Assembly: GCF_014385195.1 (NCBI RefSeq)
Contig: NZ_JACRTG010000030.1
Coordinates: 1-64,000 of the forward strand
Origin: Paratissierella segnis
Lineage (GTDB): Bacteria; Bacillota; Clostridia; Tissierellales; Tissierellaceae
Length of the DNA: 64,000 bases
Reading direction: 5' to 3'
In this document: in pieces, positions 18,589-28,137 of the stretch
Layout of the letters: each line of letters starts with the position of its first letter
Position numbering within the stretch: position 1 is the stretch's first letter
Notes under the pieces: generated by a model
Told to the model about the DNA's origin: nothing
The model's input: only the letters and a program-made list of their open reading frames with translations
Databases searched by the model: none
Made by a program: the position numbers and the translations under genes

Positions 18589-19068
18589 TTACATTTTAAT
18601 CTCCATTATTACATCTTTATTTTTTTTCACATCTCCATTGATTTTTGAAAATTCTTTTACTTTGTCCATATTGGTTATCAGTATTGGAGTTATTGTAGAT
18701 TTAGCATTTTTATTTATATAATCTAAATCCACTTCCAATAATTTATCTCCGCAATACACCCTGTCGCCTTGTGATACAAAGCTCTTGAAACCATTGCCAT
18801 TTAATACTACTGTATCAATTCCAATATGAATCAATATTTCTAATCCTTCGTTTGTTTCAATACCTATTGCATGTTTTGTCGGAAATATCTGGACTATCTT
18901 CCCGTCACATGGCGACAATATTTCATTATCAGACGGTTTTATTGCTAAACCATCTCCAATCATTTTACTCGCAAAAACCTCATCCGGAACATCCTCTAGC
19001 TCTATTATTTCTCCAGTCATTGGTGCCAATAGTTTAACGTTTATTTCCTTTTTAAATAGATTTAACAT
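18589..19068 (-). CDS. PTS EIIA, glucose family (free-standing)
   Basis: A soluble 159-residue EIIA-Glc (Crr) domain. It has LLAPMTGEIIELEDVPDEVF at the start, the first active-site histidine in FPTKHAIGIET, and the phosphorylated histidine in LEILIHIGIDTV. Being alone, it can serve EIIBC permeases in trans. Its own neighbour EIIBC (19294-19560) is a wreck, while the two intact EIIBC proteins of the window (30650-32080 and 33617-34993) both lack an EIIA domain. It may therefore be kept for them. AGGAGG precedes the ATG. Confidence 0.93.
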   Translation of the reverse strand: MLNLFKKEINVKLLAPMTGEIIELEDVPDEVFASKMIGDGLAIKPSDNEILSPCDGKIVQIFPTKHAIGIETNEGLEILIHIGIDTVVLNGNGFKSFVSQGDRVYCGDKLLEVDLDYINKNAKSTITPILITNMDKVKEFSKINGDVKKNKDVIMEIKM

Positions 19069-19265
19069 TTATGTCCTCCTATCTATTTACAGACTTTATT
19101 TCTGTAAGTATATTTTTACCTTTATAGTTAAAATTATCTTTATCTAAATTTTTTTCAATATCACAATCTCTTTTATTATACCCTCCTTTACTGAATTTTT
19201 GAACTCAAAAAACTAAATACTATTATATTTAATTTTTTCAACTCAAAATAAATAATCTTAAAAAT

Positions 19266-19285
19266 CGGGTGGGTTTCCCCACCCG
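19266..19285 (-). terminator. Intrinsic terminator after the EIIBC relic
   Basis: CGGGTGGG pairs with CCCACCCG around a 4-nt loop, followed on the minus strand by ATTTTT. It closes the relic EIIBC transcript and separates it from the EIIA gene at 19068. The rest of the 544-base gap is the relic itself and AT-rich sequence. Confidence 0.85.
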
Positions 19286-19293
19286 GCTTTCAT

Positions 19294-19560
19294 TTAACTT
19301 AAATTTTTTGCTTTCCTCATCTTTTCTATTTCATCTGCAACAAATTGAACTTGATGTCCAACGATTACATACAAGCTCTTCACCCAATACCACTGATATT
19401 TGCTACCTCAAAATAAAATACTGAATTTAATGCATGATGCAATCCCAGTATTACTATTGGCACCAACCTTTTACCACTGAAAAAACCAGTGCATCCATGA
19501 GTTTGACATAACTAAATCTATTATACATAGCTGCAGACAACCATCTGAAAGCTTTAAGAA
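19294..19560 (-). pseudogene. Remnant of a GlcNAc/glucose-type PTS EIIBC
   Basis: Fragments of the C-terminal half of an EIIBC gene survive in shifted frames. AAMYNRFSYVKLMDAL comes from the EIIC loop, LHHALNSVFYFEVANISGIG from the following conserved GLHH region, and then come a stop and the end of the EIIB domain, LYVIVGHQVQFVADEIEKM, with its stop at 19294. The GLHHALNSVFWFD-like motif points to the NagE (N-acetylglucosamine) branch. Most of the gene, including the EIIB cysteine, is gone. It lies between the antiterminator LicT (upstream) and the EIIA gene (downstream), where an EIIBC would be expected. Confidence 0.8.
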
Positions 19561-19612
19561 AAGTCGATTTTTTGACAAAATACAGTTTCACAATAATTTC
19601 CACATAATGGGT

Positions 19613-20494
19613 TCATTTCTTATTTGACTCGGTAACATTACGCTTCATCAATTTTTTTGTTTCATTTATTCTCTCAATATGAAATGCTAAATACCCTAAT
19701 TCATCATCCGGTACATCTACATTCTTCTCTTTTTTTATATATTCGCCTATCTTTCCGGCTACGGCAAACGAGTATTTAAATTGCTCCTTAATACTGTCCA
19801 AAAGTGGATTTTCTATGTATTTTTTCTCATCAAGCCTTTGTATTGACAATCTAAGATGGTTTATCAATCGCGTATATATTAAGTCCCCATTATCAATAGT
19901 AACGGATAGTTCATTTTCAATTAACTCGATAATATCCTTAATGAGTTTTGTATCCTTTAAGGTTTCATTTACTTTTTTATTTTGTCTTGCAGAATGAAAA
20001 TGAAGAGTAATAAATCCAATTTCCGATTCAGAAATCTCTACATCGAGCCGGTCCTTAATAATTTCAGCTGCCATCAATCCAACCCTAAATTCTTCCGAGT
20101 ATAAGGCTTTTATTTCATATATAAACGGATTTGATATTTCCATTCCCATTTTAATTCTATCAAGGGCAAAACCAATATGATCTGTTAATGCTATATGAAT
20201 ATGGGAATTTAATCGCCCCAAGTTTTCCTCTGCTAAGGCTATGATTTCTTCACTTACACCCAATACATTGCTATTCATCTGACTAATAAGTTGAAAATAT
20301 TCGGTTTTGGTCTTTTCATCATATGCAATGAAGGACTTTTCTATATCACTTTCTGATAAAATGACTTTTTTCCCATCCTTTTTGCCAAAGCCTATGCCTT
20401 TGCCAACCAGAACAAGTTCCTGATTCGAATTTTTATCAGTTACCAAGATAACATTATTATTAAACACTTTTGAAATTCTATATTTCCTATCCAT
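19613..20494 (-). CDS. BglG/LicT-family transcription antiterminator
   Basis: An RNA-binding antiterminator controlled by PTS phosphorylation. The N-terminal CAT domain (residues 1-55: YRISKVFNNNVILV, GKGIGFG) binds the RAT element. Two PRD domains follow, with conserved histidines in ALTDHIGFAL, TLHFHSARQNK, INHLRLSIQ and LAFHIERI. It is 293 residues long, the usual length. The start is the second ATG (20494); the first (20500) is too close to GGGGG. Its own leader has a RAT/terminator pair, and a near copy precedes the beta-glucoside locus at 32080, so it probably controls both. Confidence 0.93.
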   Translation of the reverse strand: MDRKYRISKVFNNNVILVTDKNSNQELVLVGKGIGFGKKDGKKVILSESDIEKSFIAYDEKTKTEYFQLISQMNSNVLGVSEEIIALAEENLGRLNSHIHIALTDHIGFALDRIKMGMEISNPFIYEIKALYSEEFRVGLMAAEIIKDRLDVEISESEIGFITLHFHSARQNKKVNETLKDTKLIKDIIELIENELSVTIDNGDLIYTRLINHLRLSIQRLDEKKYIENPLLDSIKEQFKYSFAVAGKIGEYIKKEKNVDVPDDELGYLAFHIERINETKKLMKRNVTESNKK

Positions 20495-20524
20495 TGTCAT
20501 ACCCCCAAAGGAAAATATTTAAAA

Positions 20525-20574
20525 AGGCATAAACCTATATATGATAATACAATTCCATATATAGGTTTATGCCT
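20525..20574 (-). terminator. RAT-controlled leader terminator before licT-like gene
   Basis: A perfect 19-bp stem, 20556-20574 with 20525-20543 (AGGCATAAACCTATATATG arm), around a 12-nt loop and followed on the minus strand by TTTTTAAAT. Its 5' arm overlaps the RAT element, the standard layout of BglG/LicT control. Confidence 0.92.
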
Positions 20575-20595
20575 GATTGTCATCAGTAACACACC
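20564..20595 (-). promoter_or_regulatory. RAT antiterminator element (copy 1)
   Basis: The minus strand reads GGTGTGTTACTG then ATCAGGCATAAACC, matching the ribonucleic antiterminator consensus (GG..TGTTACTG ... CAGGCA.AACC). It overlaps the 5' arm of the leader terminator, so bound antiterminator would allow read-through. Confidence 0.92.
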
Positions 20596-20646
20596 TTTTC
20601 CGGATAATGTTAACTCTGATGTTTTATATTATTCATGTTAAGGATA

Positions 20647-20676
20647 AGATTAACATATAAATTGGCGATATGTCAA
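20647..20676 (-). promoter_or_regulatory. Probable sigma-A promoter of licT-like gene
   Basis: TTGACA (20671-20676) and TAATCT (20647-20652) with an 18-bp spacer lie ~50 bases upstream of the RAT element. The same arrangement is conserved before the second RAT copy at 32373-32402. Confidence 0.6.
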
Positions 20677-20719
20677 CAGTCTATTTTTTGCTCTTAAAAT
20701 CAAAAATATCAACATATAA

Positions 20720-21721
20720 TCACTTTGTTACAATACTTCCTTTATCTGCTTCAAATATTATACCTGCGTTTCTTCTTGCAACAGTAGCAATTCTAATTAC
20801 TGCCTTTGTATGTTCCAGTAGTTCATAACATGTTTCATATTCTTGCTCCTCATAAATCCTTTTAAATTCGACTATTTCGTAATACAATATGTTCTCTTTG
20901 TCCTGAATATCATATCTTTCTGTTTTCCCATCATTCAATATTAATCTAAAGCCAGCACATCCATTCGAACCTTTCTCAACATAAATATATCCTTTTTCTC
21001 CCTGAATTTGAACAAAGTTTTCTCCTAAAACATCTTTGCATCCAATACACGTAGAAATAAAATCCGGATATTCAAGGATTAGGATCCCAGATGTATCAAT
21101 GCCATTTTTATGTTTATTGGCAAAATAGGATATATTTTGGGGATCCCCAAATATCCCCAAGATAAAGTGTATATTGTATATATTTATATCCATCAGCGCG
21201 CCCCCGGAAAACTTCCTATTAAATACATTGGGTGTTTCGCCTGCCAATAATTGGTCATATCGACTAGAATATTGGCTGTAATTTGATTGTATTATTTTAA
21301 TGTTTCCCAGCCTTTTAACATTATCTTTTACAAGCTTATAATTAGGAAGATGAATCGTTGTAATCGCCTCAAACAAGAACAATTTCTTTTTTTTGGCTAC
21401 ATTTATAAGATTAACAGCTTCAGCAAATGAAGATGTAAATGGTTTTTCACAAATTACATTTTTACCGCTTTCCAATGCTTTTAATGAATGTTCATAGTGA
21501 AAACTATTAGGGCTTGCTACATATATAAAATCAATATTTATATTATTTAACATTTCAAATAAATCTGTATAGACAGTTTGTATCTTGAATTCATTTGCTA
21601 AATGCATTCCTTTTATTCCATCCCTTGAATACAACGCAACACAATCTACTCCATCTATATCTGAAATTGCATCTAAAAATCTCCTTACTATTCTCCCAGT
21701 TCCAATTATTCCAATTTTCAT
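20720..21721 (-). CDS. Gfo/Idh/MocA-family oxidoreductase
   Basis: An NAD(P)-dependent sugar-type dehydrogenase of 333 residues. The Rossmann motif IGIIGTGRIVRRF opens the protein. The conserved VICEKPFTSSFAEA carries the Glu-Lys-Pro motif of the family, and FSGGALMDINIYNI matches the C-terminal catalytic domain, with Asp and a Tyr/His region. The substrate is not known; family members oxidise or reduce glycosides, inositols and keto sugars. It is the last gene of the minus-strand beta-glucoside/peptide-ABC locus, 100 bases after the amidohydrolase. Confidence 0.87.
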   Translation of the reverse strand: MKIGIIGTGRIVRRFLDAISDIDGVDCVALYSRDGIKGMHLANEFKIQTVYTDLFEMLNNINIDFIYVASPNSFHYEHSLKALESGKNVICEKPFTSSFAEAVNLINVAKKKKLFLFEAITTIHLPNYKLVKDNVKRLGNIKIIQSNYSQYSSRYDQLLAGETPNVFNRKFSGGALMDINIYNIHFILGIFGDPQNISYFANKHKNGIDTSGILILEYPDFISTCIGCKDVLGENFVQIQGEKGYIYVEKGSNGCAGFRLILNDGKTERYDIQDKENILYYEIVEFKRIYEEQEYETCYELLEHTKAVIRIATVARRNAGIIFEADKGSIVTK

Positions 21722-21820
21722 AGTCCTTCCACCCCATGTTACATTGTGTTCATATTGCTAATAATATTCCAGAAAACCTTATGATATCAATTTATGCTAA
21801 TTTCCTGCCCGAATAATTTA

Positions 21821-23230
21821 CTATTCTAATATACTTTCTGGATATACTTTACCCTTTATTCTTTTCTCATATTCTTCACGTACACTTTGTAATGAACAAG
21901 GATCTGTTAATAATTCAATCCCACTTAATGCCATCACTTTGGCTGCAGTAAGCATACCATTATAGCAAAGTTGTGTTTTGCCTTGTGTTGTCACTTGCCA
22001 GCAATGACCCGGTGTATCTTTTGCATAACATGCAGTTGTAACTTGAGCTACTGGAGTAAACCAACTTACATCACACACATCTGTTGAGCCTAATTTAGAT
22101 ACCTCAATAGGGACATACGGATAAATGATATCATTAATATCCTTGTCCTTAATTTGAGGAATAAGTGTTTCGGCAACATCTCCATAGAGCATGCGTAATG
22201 CTGAGAAAGTCATTCCCTCCGCATTGGGCGGCAAGGTATTCCGCAATTCTTTTGCATAATCAAGATCATCTTTTGTAAAAGGTGTAGGTCCCACATCCAA
22301 AAAATGCTTATATAAAATCTTTTCCAAAGCACGATTAGGTATTAGTTCACTTGTACCAAATTCGGTTACATATGTCATGGTAGTTCCGGTCATCTTTGCA
22401 GCGCCTTCTGCAACCTCTACCAAACGAGTGAAAATATGATTTACTGACTCCTTTGTCCTAGCACGCAACAAATATATCACAGATCCATGTGCAGGAATAG
22501 CATTGGGTGCAATACCCCCTGCATCAACTACCGCATAATTTATATAACTATGTGATTCAATGTGCCCGCGTAAATAATTTGCTCCTACATTCATCAACTC
22601 TATTGCCTCAAGTGAACTGCGCCCTATAACAGATTGTCCTGGAGCAGCAGCCGGGGTTCCTTCAAAATTGAACACTACACTCTTAGAAGCTAAGAAATTC
22701 ATTGACCAAATGTTATTGTCATCTGTAGGATGCCATGTTATAGCAGCATCAACATCATCAAATGCTCCTGATACAGCCATAACCTGTTTTCCTTTTCCTC
22801 CTTCTTCCGCAGGACATCCATAATATCTCACTGTGCCACCTTTACCGCTTTTTTCTAAGTAGTTTTTTACCGCCAGTGCTGCACCAAGCGAAGCTGTTCC
22901 AAGCGCATGGTGTGCACAACCGTGTCCAGCTCCCCCTTCAACAATTGGTTGTCTATATGTTTTACATGGCTCCTGACTCAAACCCGGCAAAGCATCATAT
23001 TCACCCAAAAATGCAATCACCGGTTTCCCCTTACCCCAACTTCCGATAAAGGCGGTTTCAAGACCTGCTACTGTACTTTCGACAACAAACGAATTTTCTT
23101 TAAGAGCATTCTCTAAAATTGCTGAAGAACGGTATTCTTCATTTTTAGTTTCTGCAAAATCCCATATTTTGCTTGCAATGCTTATAAGTTCTTCTCTCCT
23201 AGAGTCTATAAATTCTATTGTTTTATCCAT
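21821..23230 (-). CDS. M20-family amidohydrolase, AbgB-like
   Basis: A 469-residue zinc hydrolase resembling subunit B of p-aminobenzoyl-glutamate hydrolase. Metal-site motifs are seen: FLGEYDALPGLSQE with the first Asp, GHGCAHHALG with the histidines, and CPAEEGGKGKQVM with the Glu pair. The dimerisation region is IIYLLRARTKESVNHIF. The start is the ATG at 23230 with GGGGGA ahead; a longer frame is not supported. It lies between a dipeptide ABC transporter (upstream) and an oxidoreductase (downstream), so it probably cleaves an amide or peptide bond in an imported compound. The exact substrate is unknown. Confidence 0.87.
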   Translation of the reverse strand: MDKTIEFIDSRREELISIASKIWDFAETKNEEYRSSAILENALKENSFVVESTVAGLETAFIGSWGKGKPVIAFLGEYDALPGLSQEPCKTYRQPIVEGGAGHGCAHHALGTASLGAALAVKNYLEKSGKGGTVRYYGCPAEEGGKGKQVMAVSGAFDDVDAAITWHPTDDNNIWSMNFLASKSVVFNFEGTPAAAPGQSVIGRSSLEAIELMNVGANYLRGHIESHSYINYAVVDAGGIAPNAIPAHGSVIYLLRARTKESVNHIFTRLVEVAEGAAKMTGTTMTYVTEFGTSELIPNRALEKILYKHFLDVGPTPFTKDDLDYAKELRNTLPPNAEGMTFSALRMLYGDVAETLIPQIKDKDINDIIYPYVPIEVSKLGSTDVCDVSWFTPVAQVTTACYAKDTPGHCWQVTTQGKTQLCYNGMLTAAKVMALSGIELLTDPCSLQSVREEYEKRIKGKVYPESILE

Positions 23231-23377
23231 AATGCTCAATCCCCCATTCATTAAATACAAATTAATTTACTCATTTATAATATTAAACAATCATTGTATA
23301 AAACAAGCCATCTCATTATATTAACTTCATAGCATTATTTTATGAACCATTTATATAATCTTTAAAACACATATAAT

Positions 23378-24361
23378 CTACTTATAAAGCAAGCATGATA
23401 CATAATGATCTCGTTCTACCTCAATCATCCTATTCAACATATCTGTTTTATCGCAATCCTTTCTAACATTGGGGCATCGTGTATGAAATCGGCAACCACT
23501 TGGAGGATTTGCCGGTGATGGGATATCGCCCTCAAGGATAATTCGATTTATTGGTATGTTAGGATTTGCTATAGGTATAGCAGACATTAAAGCCTTCGTG
23601 TATGGATGTAAAGGGTTATTAAACAGTTGATTTTTTGATGCCAACTCAACAATTGTACCTAAATACATCACACCTACCCTATCGCTAATGTGTCGTACCA
23701 CACTTAAGTCATGGGATATAAACAAATATGTCAGTCCAAGATCCTTTTGAAGATTCCTGATTAAATTGAGTACCTGAGATCTTACAGATACATCAAGCGC
23801 GCTTACAGGTTCATCAAGAAAAATAAACTCGGGATTCATGATGAGTGCCCGTGCTATGCTGATTCTCTGTCGTTGTCCACCAGAAAATTCATGAGGATAT
23901 CGATTAGCTGCATCCGATTCAATACCAACCAATTCAAGCATTTGTTCGACACGAGACTGTAATTTATTCCTAGATAAACTACTTTCATGGATTCGTAGTG
24001 GTTCTGCTATAATATCTTCGACTAACATTCTTGGATTTAAAGAAGCAAACGGGTCTTGAAATACAATCTGCATTTGCTGTCGCATACTCCTTAATTTTTT
24101 AAAGTCCATATTGGTCACATCCTCACCTTTAAATAGGACATGTCCACCAGTAGGCTTAATAAGTCCTAATATACTGCGCCCTAATGTACTCTTACCACAA
24201 CCGGACTCTCCTACAATTCCAAGGGTTTCCCCTTGATCTATGGATATATTTATATGATCTACAGCTTTTACTTCTCCAACTTTTTGTCGTAAAACTCCCT
24301 TATTGATGGGGAAATAGGTACATAAATCTTGTACTTCCAGCAATCCTTTATCACTCATCAT
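23378..24361 (-). CDS. Oligopeptide/dipeptide ABC transporter ATP-binding protein (DppF/OppF type)
   Basis: An ATPase of 327 residues that powers peptide import. It has Walker [10 protein letters not shown], signature [15 protein letters not shown], Walker [13 protein letters not shown], and the C-terminal peptide-transporter tail [18 protein letters not shown]. Its start overlaps the stop of the partner ATPase gene by four bases (ATGA-type coupling). It is the last transporter gene of the locus. Confidence 0.95.
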   Translation of the reverse strand: MMSDKGLLEVQDLCTYFPINKGVLRQKVGEVKAVDHINISIDQGETLGIVGESGCGKSTLGRSILGLIKPTGGHVLFKGEDVTNMDFKKLRSMRQQMQIVFQDPFASLNPRMLVEDIIAEPLRIHESSLSRNKLQSRVEQMLELVGIESDAANRYPHEFSGGQRQRISIARALIMNPEFIFLDEPVSALDVSVRSQVLNLIRNLQKDLGLTYLFISHDLSVVRHISDRVGVMYLGTIVELASKNQLFNNPLHPYTKALMSAIPIANPNIPINRIILEGDIPSPANPPSGCRFHTRCPNVRKDCDKTDMLNRMIEVERDHYVSCLLYK

Positions 24362-25344
24362 GATTCACCTCCCTCTTGCTCATATAACCAACAACTAACA
24401 CTATGATCGTTCCCTACCTGTATACTCTTTGGCTGTAATTGTTTGCAAATCGGTAATGTATGCTGACATCTCGGGCCAAACTTACATCCGCTAGGCATAT
24501 TACTTATACTTGGAACAATACCCGGAATTGTATTTAGTACATCCACATCTCGATCTAAACTAGGAATAGATGAAAGAAGCCCTTTAGTGTATGGATGTTT
24601 TGGATAATTGAAAATTTGATATTTATCTGCAAATTCAATAACATTACCAGCATACATGATTGCTATATTATCACACATTCCCATTACTACACCCATATCA
24701 TGTGTAATAAGTATGATCGACATTTGTAATTTTCTCTGCAATTGTTTCATCAGCTCCAATATTTGTGCCTGTATTGTCACATCAAGCGCTGTTGTGGGCT
24801 CATCAGCTATAAGTAGCTCTGGCTCACATGAAAGTGCCATAGCAATCATTACACGTTGTCTCATCCCCCCAGAAAGCTGGTGTGGATACTCCTTCATGCG
24901 TTGTTCTGGAGATGCAATACCTACCATATGCAGCATTGAAACTGCATAATCATAAGCATCTTTTCTGCTGCATCTACGATGTAAACGTATTGGGCTTATT
25001 AATTGATATCCAATAGTAAAAGAAGGATTAAGCGAAGTCATTGGTTCCTGAAATATCATTGAAATTTGATTGCCACGAATCTGCTGCATCTTCTTTTCAT
25101 TCAGTTTTAGCAGATCTTGTCCATTTAATAGGATTTCACCCTGTGTGATCATTCCTGAGTGTGGCTGAATCAACTGCAAAATAGATAATGCTGTCACGCT
25201 TTTGCCACAACCCGATTCACCCACTATACCCAACGTTTCGCCTTTCTTAATGCTAAAATTTACGTCGTTTATAGCACTTACAATTCTTTTATCCTTGCTA
25301 TAAAAACAAGTCTGCAGATTCTTAACCTCCAATAGCTTCGACAT
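24358..25344 (-). CDS. Oligopeptide/dipeptide ABC transporter ATP-binding protein (DppD/OppD type)
   Basis: The partner ATPase, 328 residues, with Walker [10 protein letters not shown], signature LSGGMRQRVMIAMAL, Walker B LLIADEPTTALD, and the tail MPSGCKFGPRCQHTLPIC. The paired D/F arrangement is standard for peptide and nickel importers. It follows the substrate-binding gene by 78 bases. Confidence 0.95.
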   Translation of the reverse strand: MSKLLEVKNLQTCFYSKDKRIVSAINDVNFSIKKGETLGIVGESGCGKSVTALSILQLIQPHSGMITQGEILLNGQDLLKLNEKKMQQIRGNQISMIFQEPMTSLNPSFTIGYQLISPIRLHRRCSRKDAYDYAVSMLHMVGIASPEQRMKEYPHQLSGGMRQRVMIAMALSCEPELLIADEPTTALDVTIQAQILELMKQLQRKLQMSIILITHDMGVVMGMCDNIAIMYAGNVIEFADKYQIFNYPKHPYTKGLLSSIPSLDRDVDVLNTIPGIVPSISNMPSGCKFGPRCQHTLPICKQLQPKSIQVGNDHSVSCWLYEQEGGES

Positions 25345-25422
25345 ATAATCCGCCCTTTCCTTTATTTCGTCATAAATACGTCATCAGATAACACTCAATT
25401 ATCTGGAGACAAAATTTCAATA

Positions 25423-27084
25423 TTACTTAAATGTCCACTCCATAACTCTCATGTTATTAGCTAAAGAATCCTCACAGGGATAATGATCAAACTTATCCTT
25501 GTTGTAGGCAAATAATGTGTTAGGATGATAAAGCCATACAATGGGTGTCTCCTCTAAGCACATTTCTTGCCATTCAGCATATAACTTCTTACGTTCATCT
25601 ACACTTGTAACACTTCTAGCTTTGTCAAGCACTTTATAAAAATCAGTATTATCTAGATGGCTGAAATTATTTGACCCCTCAATATCAAAATTCAAACGGA
25701 CATCATCTGGATCTGTACCTAAGCCACCTAAAAATCCAAAATCAAAATTACCTTCACGCATTTCCACAATTATTGTAGCAAAATCTAGATTTCGTATCTT
25801 ACTTTTAACACCTATAGCCTCCAAATCTTGCTGAATCAATACTGCTGAGTTCTCACGTACCTTATTTCCAATTGGAACAACCATATCAATTACATGATTG
25901 AAATCCCATCCGGCATTTTCCAAAAGTGTACGTGCTTGTTCGGGGTTATAAGGGTCTGCAGCAATGTTCTTATTGAAATAGATACTGCTTGGCGGAATAG
26001 AACTTACAGCGTATGTTCCTTCTCCATTTAACAGTTGAGCAATAATAGCATTGCGGTTTATTGCCATGCTAAAAGCTTTACGCACATCTGAATTCTTAAA
26101 ATAGTCTTTCTTTTGGTTAATGTTCATCCATTGATAAGTATAGCTAGTAATTGATTTTGTTTCAATGTTGTCCAAAGTCTGAAGGTATTGCCAATCATCA
26201 ATTGGAATTTCACTAAGTTGTGTATTTGCGTCAATCTGTCCGCTCGCAAGCGCTGTAGCGTAATTAGTAGGACTCATAACAACATACACTAAATTATCCA
26301 TATTAGCTAAACCACCATAATAATCTGTGTTGCAGCTAAACTCATATCGTTCGCCTACCGTCATATTCTTAAATTTAAATGGACCAGATCCGACAGGATT
26401 CTTCCAAAAATCAGATTGATGAAGATCTGCCGCTGGAATATCTCCCAAAAGATGTTCAGGTAAAATATATTGAAAACGACCTTCTATGGTAATATATGCG
26501 TCAATGTTACGCATTCCCTTAAGAGTATATTGTACTGTATGATCGTCTATTGCTTTGACACCTAAAGCATCTGAATCTTTACATACTCCACTATCATCTG
26601 TACCTAATAAACTTGACCAATAAAAACGTCTTGTTGTTACAGTTTCAGGGTTGGTTATTGTCTTAGCTGTGAAGACCACATCTTTGGCAGTTACAGGTTC
26701 CCCATCATGCCATTTTGCCTTATCATCCAAATAGAAAGTCAATACTGTGTTATCCTCACTATCAGTTTCAACATCGTAATCAGTACATAGACGATTAATT
26801 AATTCTCCTGTATAAGTAGTATCGAAAAACTTATCGTAAATTACATCGTTTATGGGATCCCCATATGCACCACTTACATTATATGGGTTCAATGTATCAG
26901 GCGAACTCTGAATCGCAATCGTAACTTGATCAACTCGTTTATTAGTATTCTCGCCCTCAGCAGGTATTTCAGGTGCTACACTTTCATCAGAATCACTACT
27001 CTTACAAGATGTAGACAGAGCCGTCATGGCTATTACCAATAACAAAATAAGCATGCTCAAAAATCTTTTTCTTCTCAACTTCAT
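25423..27084 (-). CDS. ABC transporter solute-binding lipoprotein, family 5 (peptide type)
   Basis: The extracellular receptor of the importer, 553 residues. The signal peptide ends in the lipobox ALSTSC, where Cys27 is lipidated. Family 5 features are VTIAIQSSPDTLNPYN at the start of the mature part, FYLDDKAKWHDGEPVTAKDVVFT in the first lobe, and VRKAFSMAINRNAII later. This family binds oligopeptides but also glycosides and nickel; here, next to a glucosidase and an amidohydrolase, a glycosylated or acylated small compound is possible. It lies downstream of both permease genes, which is unusual but seen. Confidence 0.93.
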   Translation of the reverse strand: MKLRRKRFLSMLILLLVIAMTALSTSCKSSDSDESVAPEIPAEGENTNKRVDQVTIAIQSSPDTLNPYNVSGAYGDPINDVIYDKFFDTTYTGELINRLCTDYDVETDSEDNTVLTFYLDDKAKWHDGEPVTAKDVVFTAKTITNPETVTTRRFYWSSLLGTDDSGVCKDSDALGVKAIDDHTVQYTLKGMRNIDAYITIEGRFQYILPEHLLGDIPAADLHQSDFWKNPVGSGPFKFKNMTVGERYEFSCNTDYYGGLANMDNLVYVVMSPTNYATALASGQIDANTQLSEIPIDDWQYLQTLDNIETKSITSYTYQWMNINQKKDYFKNSDVRKAFSMAINRNAIIAQLLNGEGTYAVSSIPPSSIYFNKNIAADPYNPEQARTLLENAGWDFNHVIDMVVPIGNKVRENSAVLIQQDLEAIGVKSKIRNLDFATIIVEMREGNFDFGFLGGLGTDPDDVRLNFDIEGSNNFSHLDNTDFYKVLDKARSVTSVDERKKLYAEWQEMCLEETPIVWLYHPNTLFAYNKDKFDHYPCEDSLANNMRVMEWTFK

Positions 27085-27251
27085 AAAAATTCCTCCTTTT
27101 ATAATTATTATTTCTTCTTAAATAAGACCAAATTATTCAAAATAGAGCATTAATCATTGATACTGAACCTACAATAATCTAGTTTGACAATATCTATTTG
27201 TACAGTCTGAGATATCTTTATGCATATAAAGACCTCTTTTTTCATGTAAAA

Positions 27252-28121
27252 TTATACTTTCATCTTAGGATCAAGTGCATCACGAAGCCCATCCCCAATA
27301 AAATTTATTGATAATACAATGAACATCAACAACAAACCCGGTGGTATCCAAAACCACGGACGCATTGTCAAGGTTGTTATAGATTGTGCATCATTAAGAA
27401 TGTTTCCCAGCGAAGCAGTTGGCGGTTGAACACCCATCCCCAAATAGCTCAAAGACGCTTCCTCTAAAATTGCAGACGCCGTTCTGTACGTCGTTGTCAC
27501 AAGTATAGGAGAAATTGCATTTGGGAGAATATAATCCTTTATAATACGGAAGTGTGAAGCTCCAATAGCATGGGCACTTTCAACGTATTCTTTGGAAGTA
27601 ACTGATAAAACACTTCCATATACTATACGTGCAAAATTCGGCCATCCCATTATTCCTATTATAATTGTCACAGACCATATTGAAGGACCTATAATAGATA
27701 CAAATACCAAAATCAAGATCATCGATGGAAATACCATAAATATATCAACCATACGCATAATAATCACTTCAAATGGTCCTCTAAAATAACCTGCACAAAG
27801 ACCTAGTGGAACACCTATTATGATACTAATAAATGTAGACACTAATCCAACCAACAAAGATGTACGGCCTCCATATAGAAGTCGAACAAAATTATCTCTT
27901 CCTAATCTGTCAAGACCAAGTATAAAAATTCCATCCGGTTCTTGAAAACTCTTCCCAAGAGTTGCCTTTGATGGGTCTAAGCCTAATAGCGGGGGTATAA
28001 ACAAAACTGCAATTATTATAAAAGTCATTATACCTAGACAGAACATCGCAATCTTATGTCGTCGAAATTTCCTAAAAACATCACTATAATAGGAGCTATG
28101 TTTATTCTCTACAGATTTCAT
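27252..28121 (-). CDS. Peptide-type ABC transporter permease (DppC)
   Basis: A 289-residue integral membrane protein with about six helices. The EAA loop YVESAHAIGASHFRIIKDYILPN contacts the ATPases. GLDRLGRDNFVRLLYGGRTSL near the N-terminus is typical of DppC/OppC. It starts 17 bases after DppB. Confidence 0.94.
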   Translation of the reverse strand: MKSVENKHSSYYSDVFRKFRRHKIAMFCLGIMTFIIIAVLFIPPLLGLDPSKATLGKSFQEPDGIFILGLDRLGRDNFVRLLYGGRTSLLVGLVSTFISIIIGVPLGLCAGYFRGPFEVIIMRMVDIFMVFPSMILILVFVSIIGPSIWSVTIIIGIMGWPNFARIVYGSVLSVTSKEYVESAHAIGASHFRIIKDYILPNAISPILVTTTYRTASAILEEASLSYLGMGVQPPTASLGNILNDAQSITTLTMRPWFWIPPGLLLMFIVLSINFIGDGLRDALDPKMKV

Positions 28122-28137
28122 TTACATCTATCCCCCC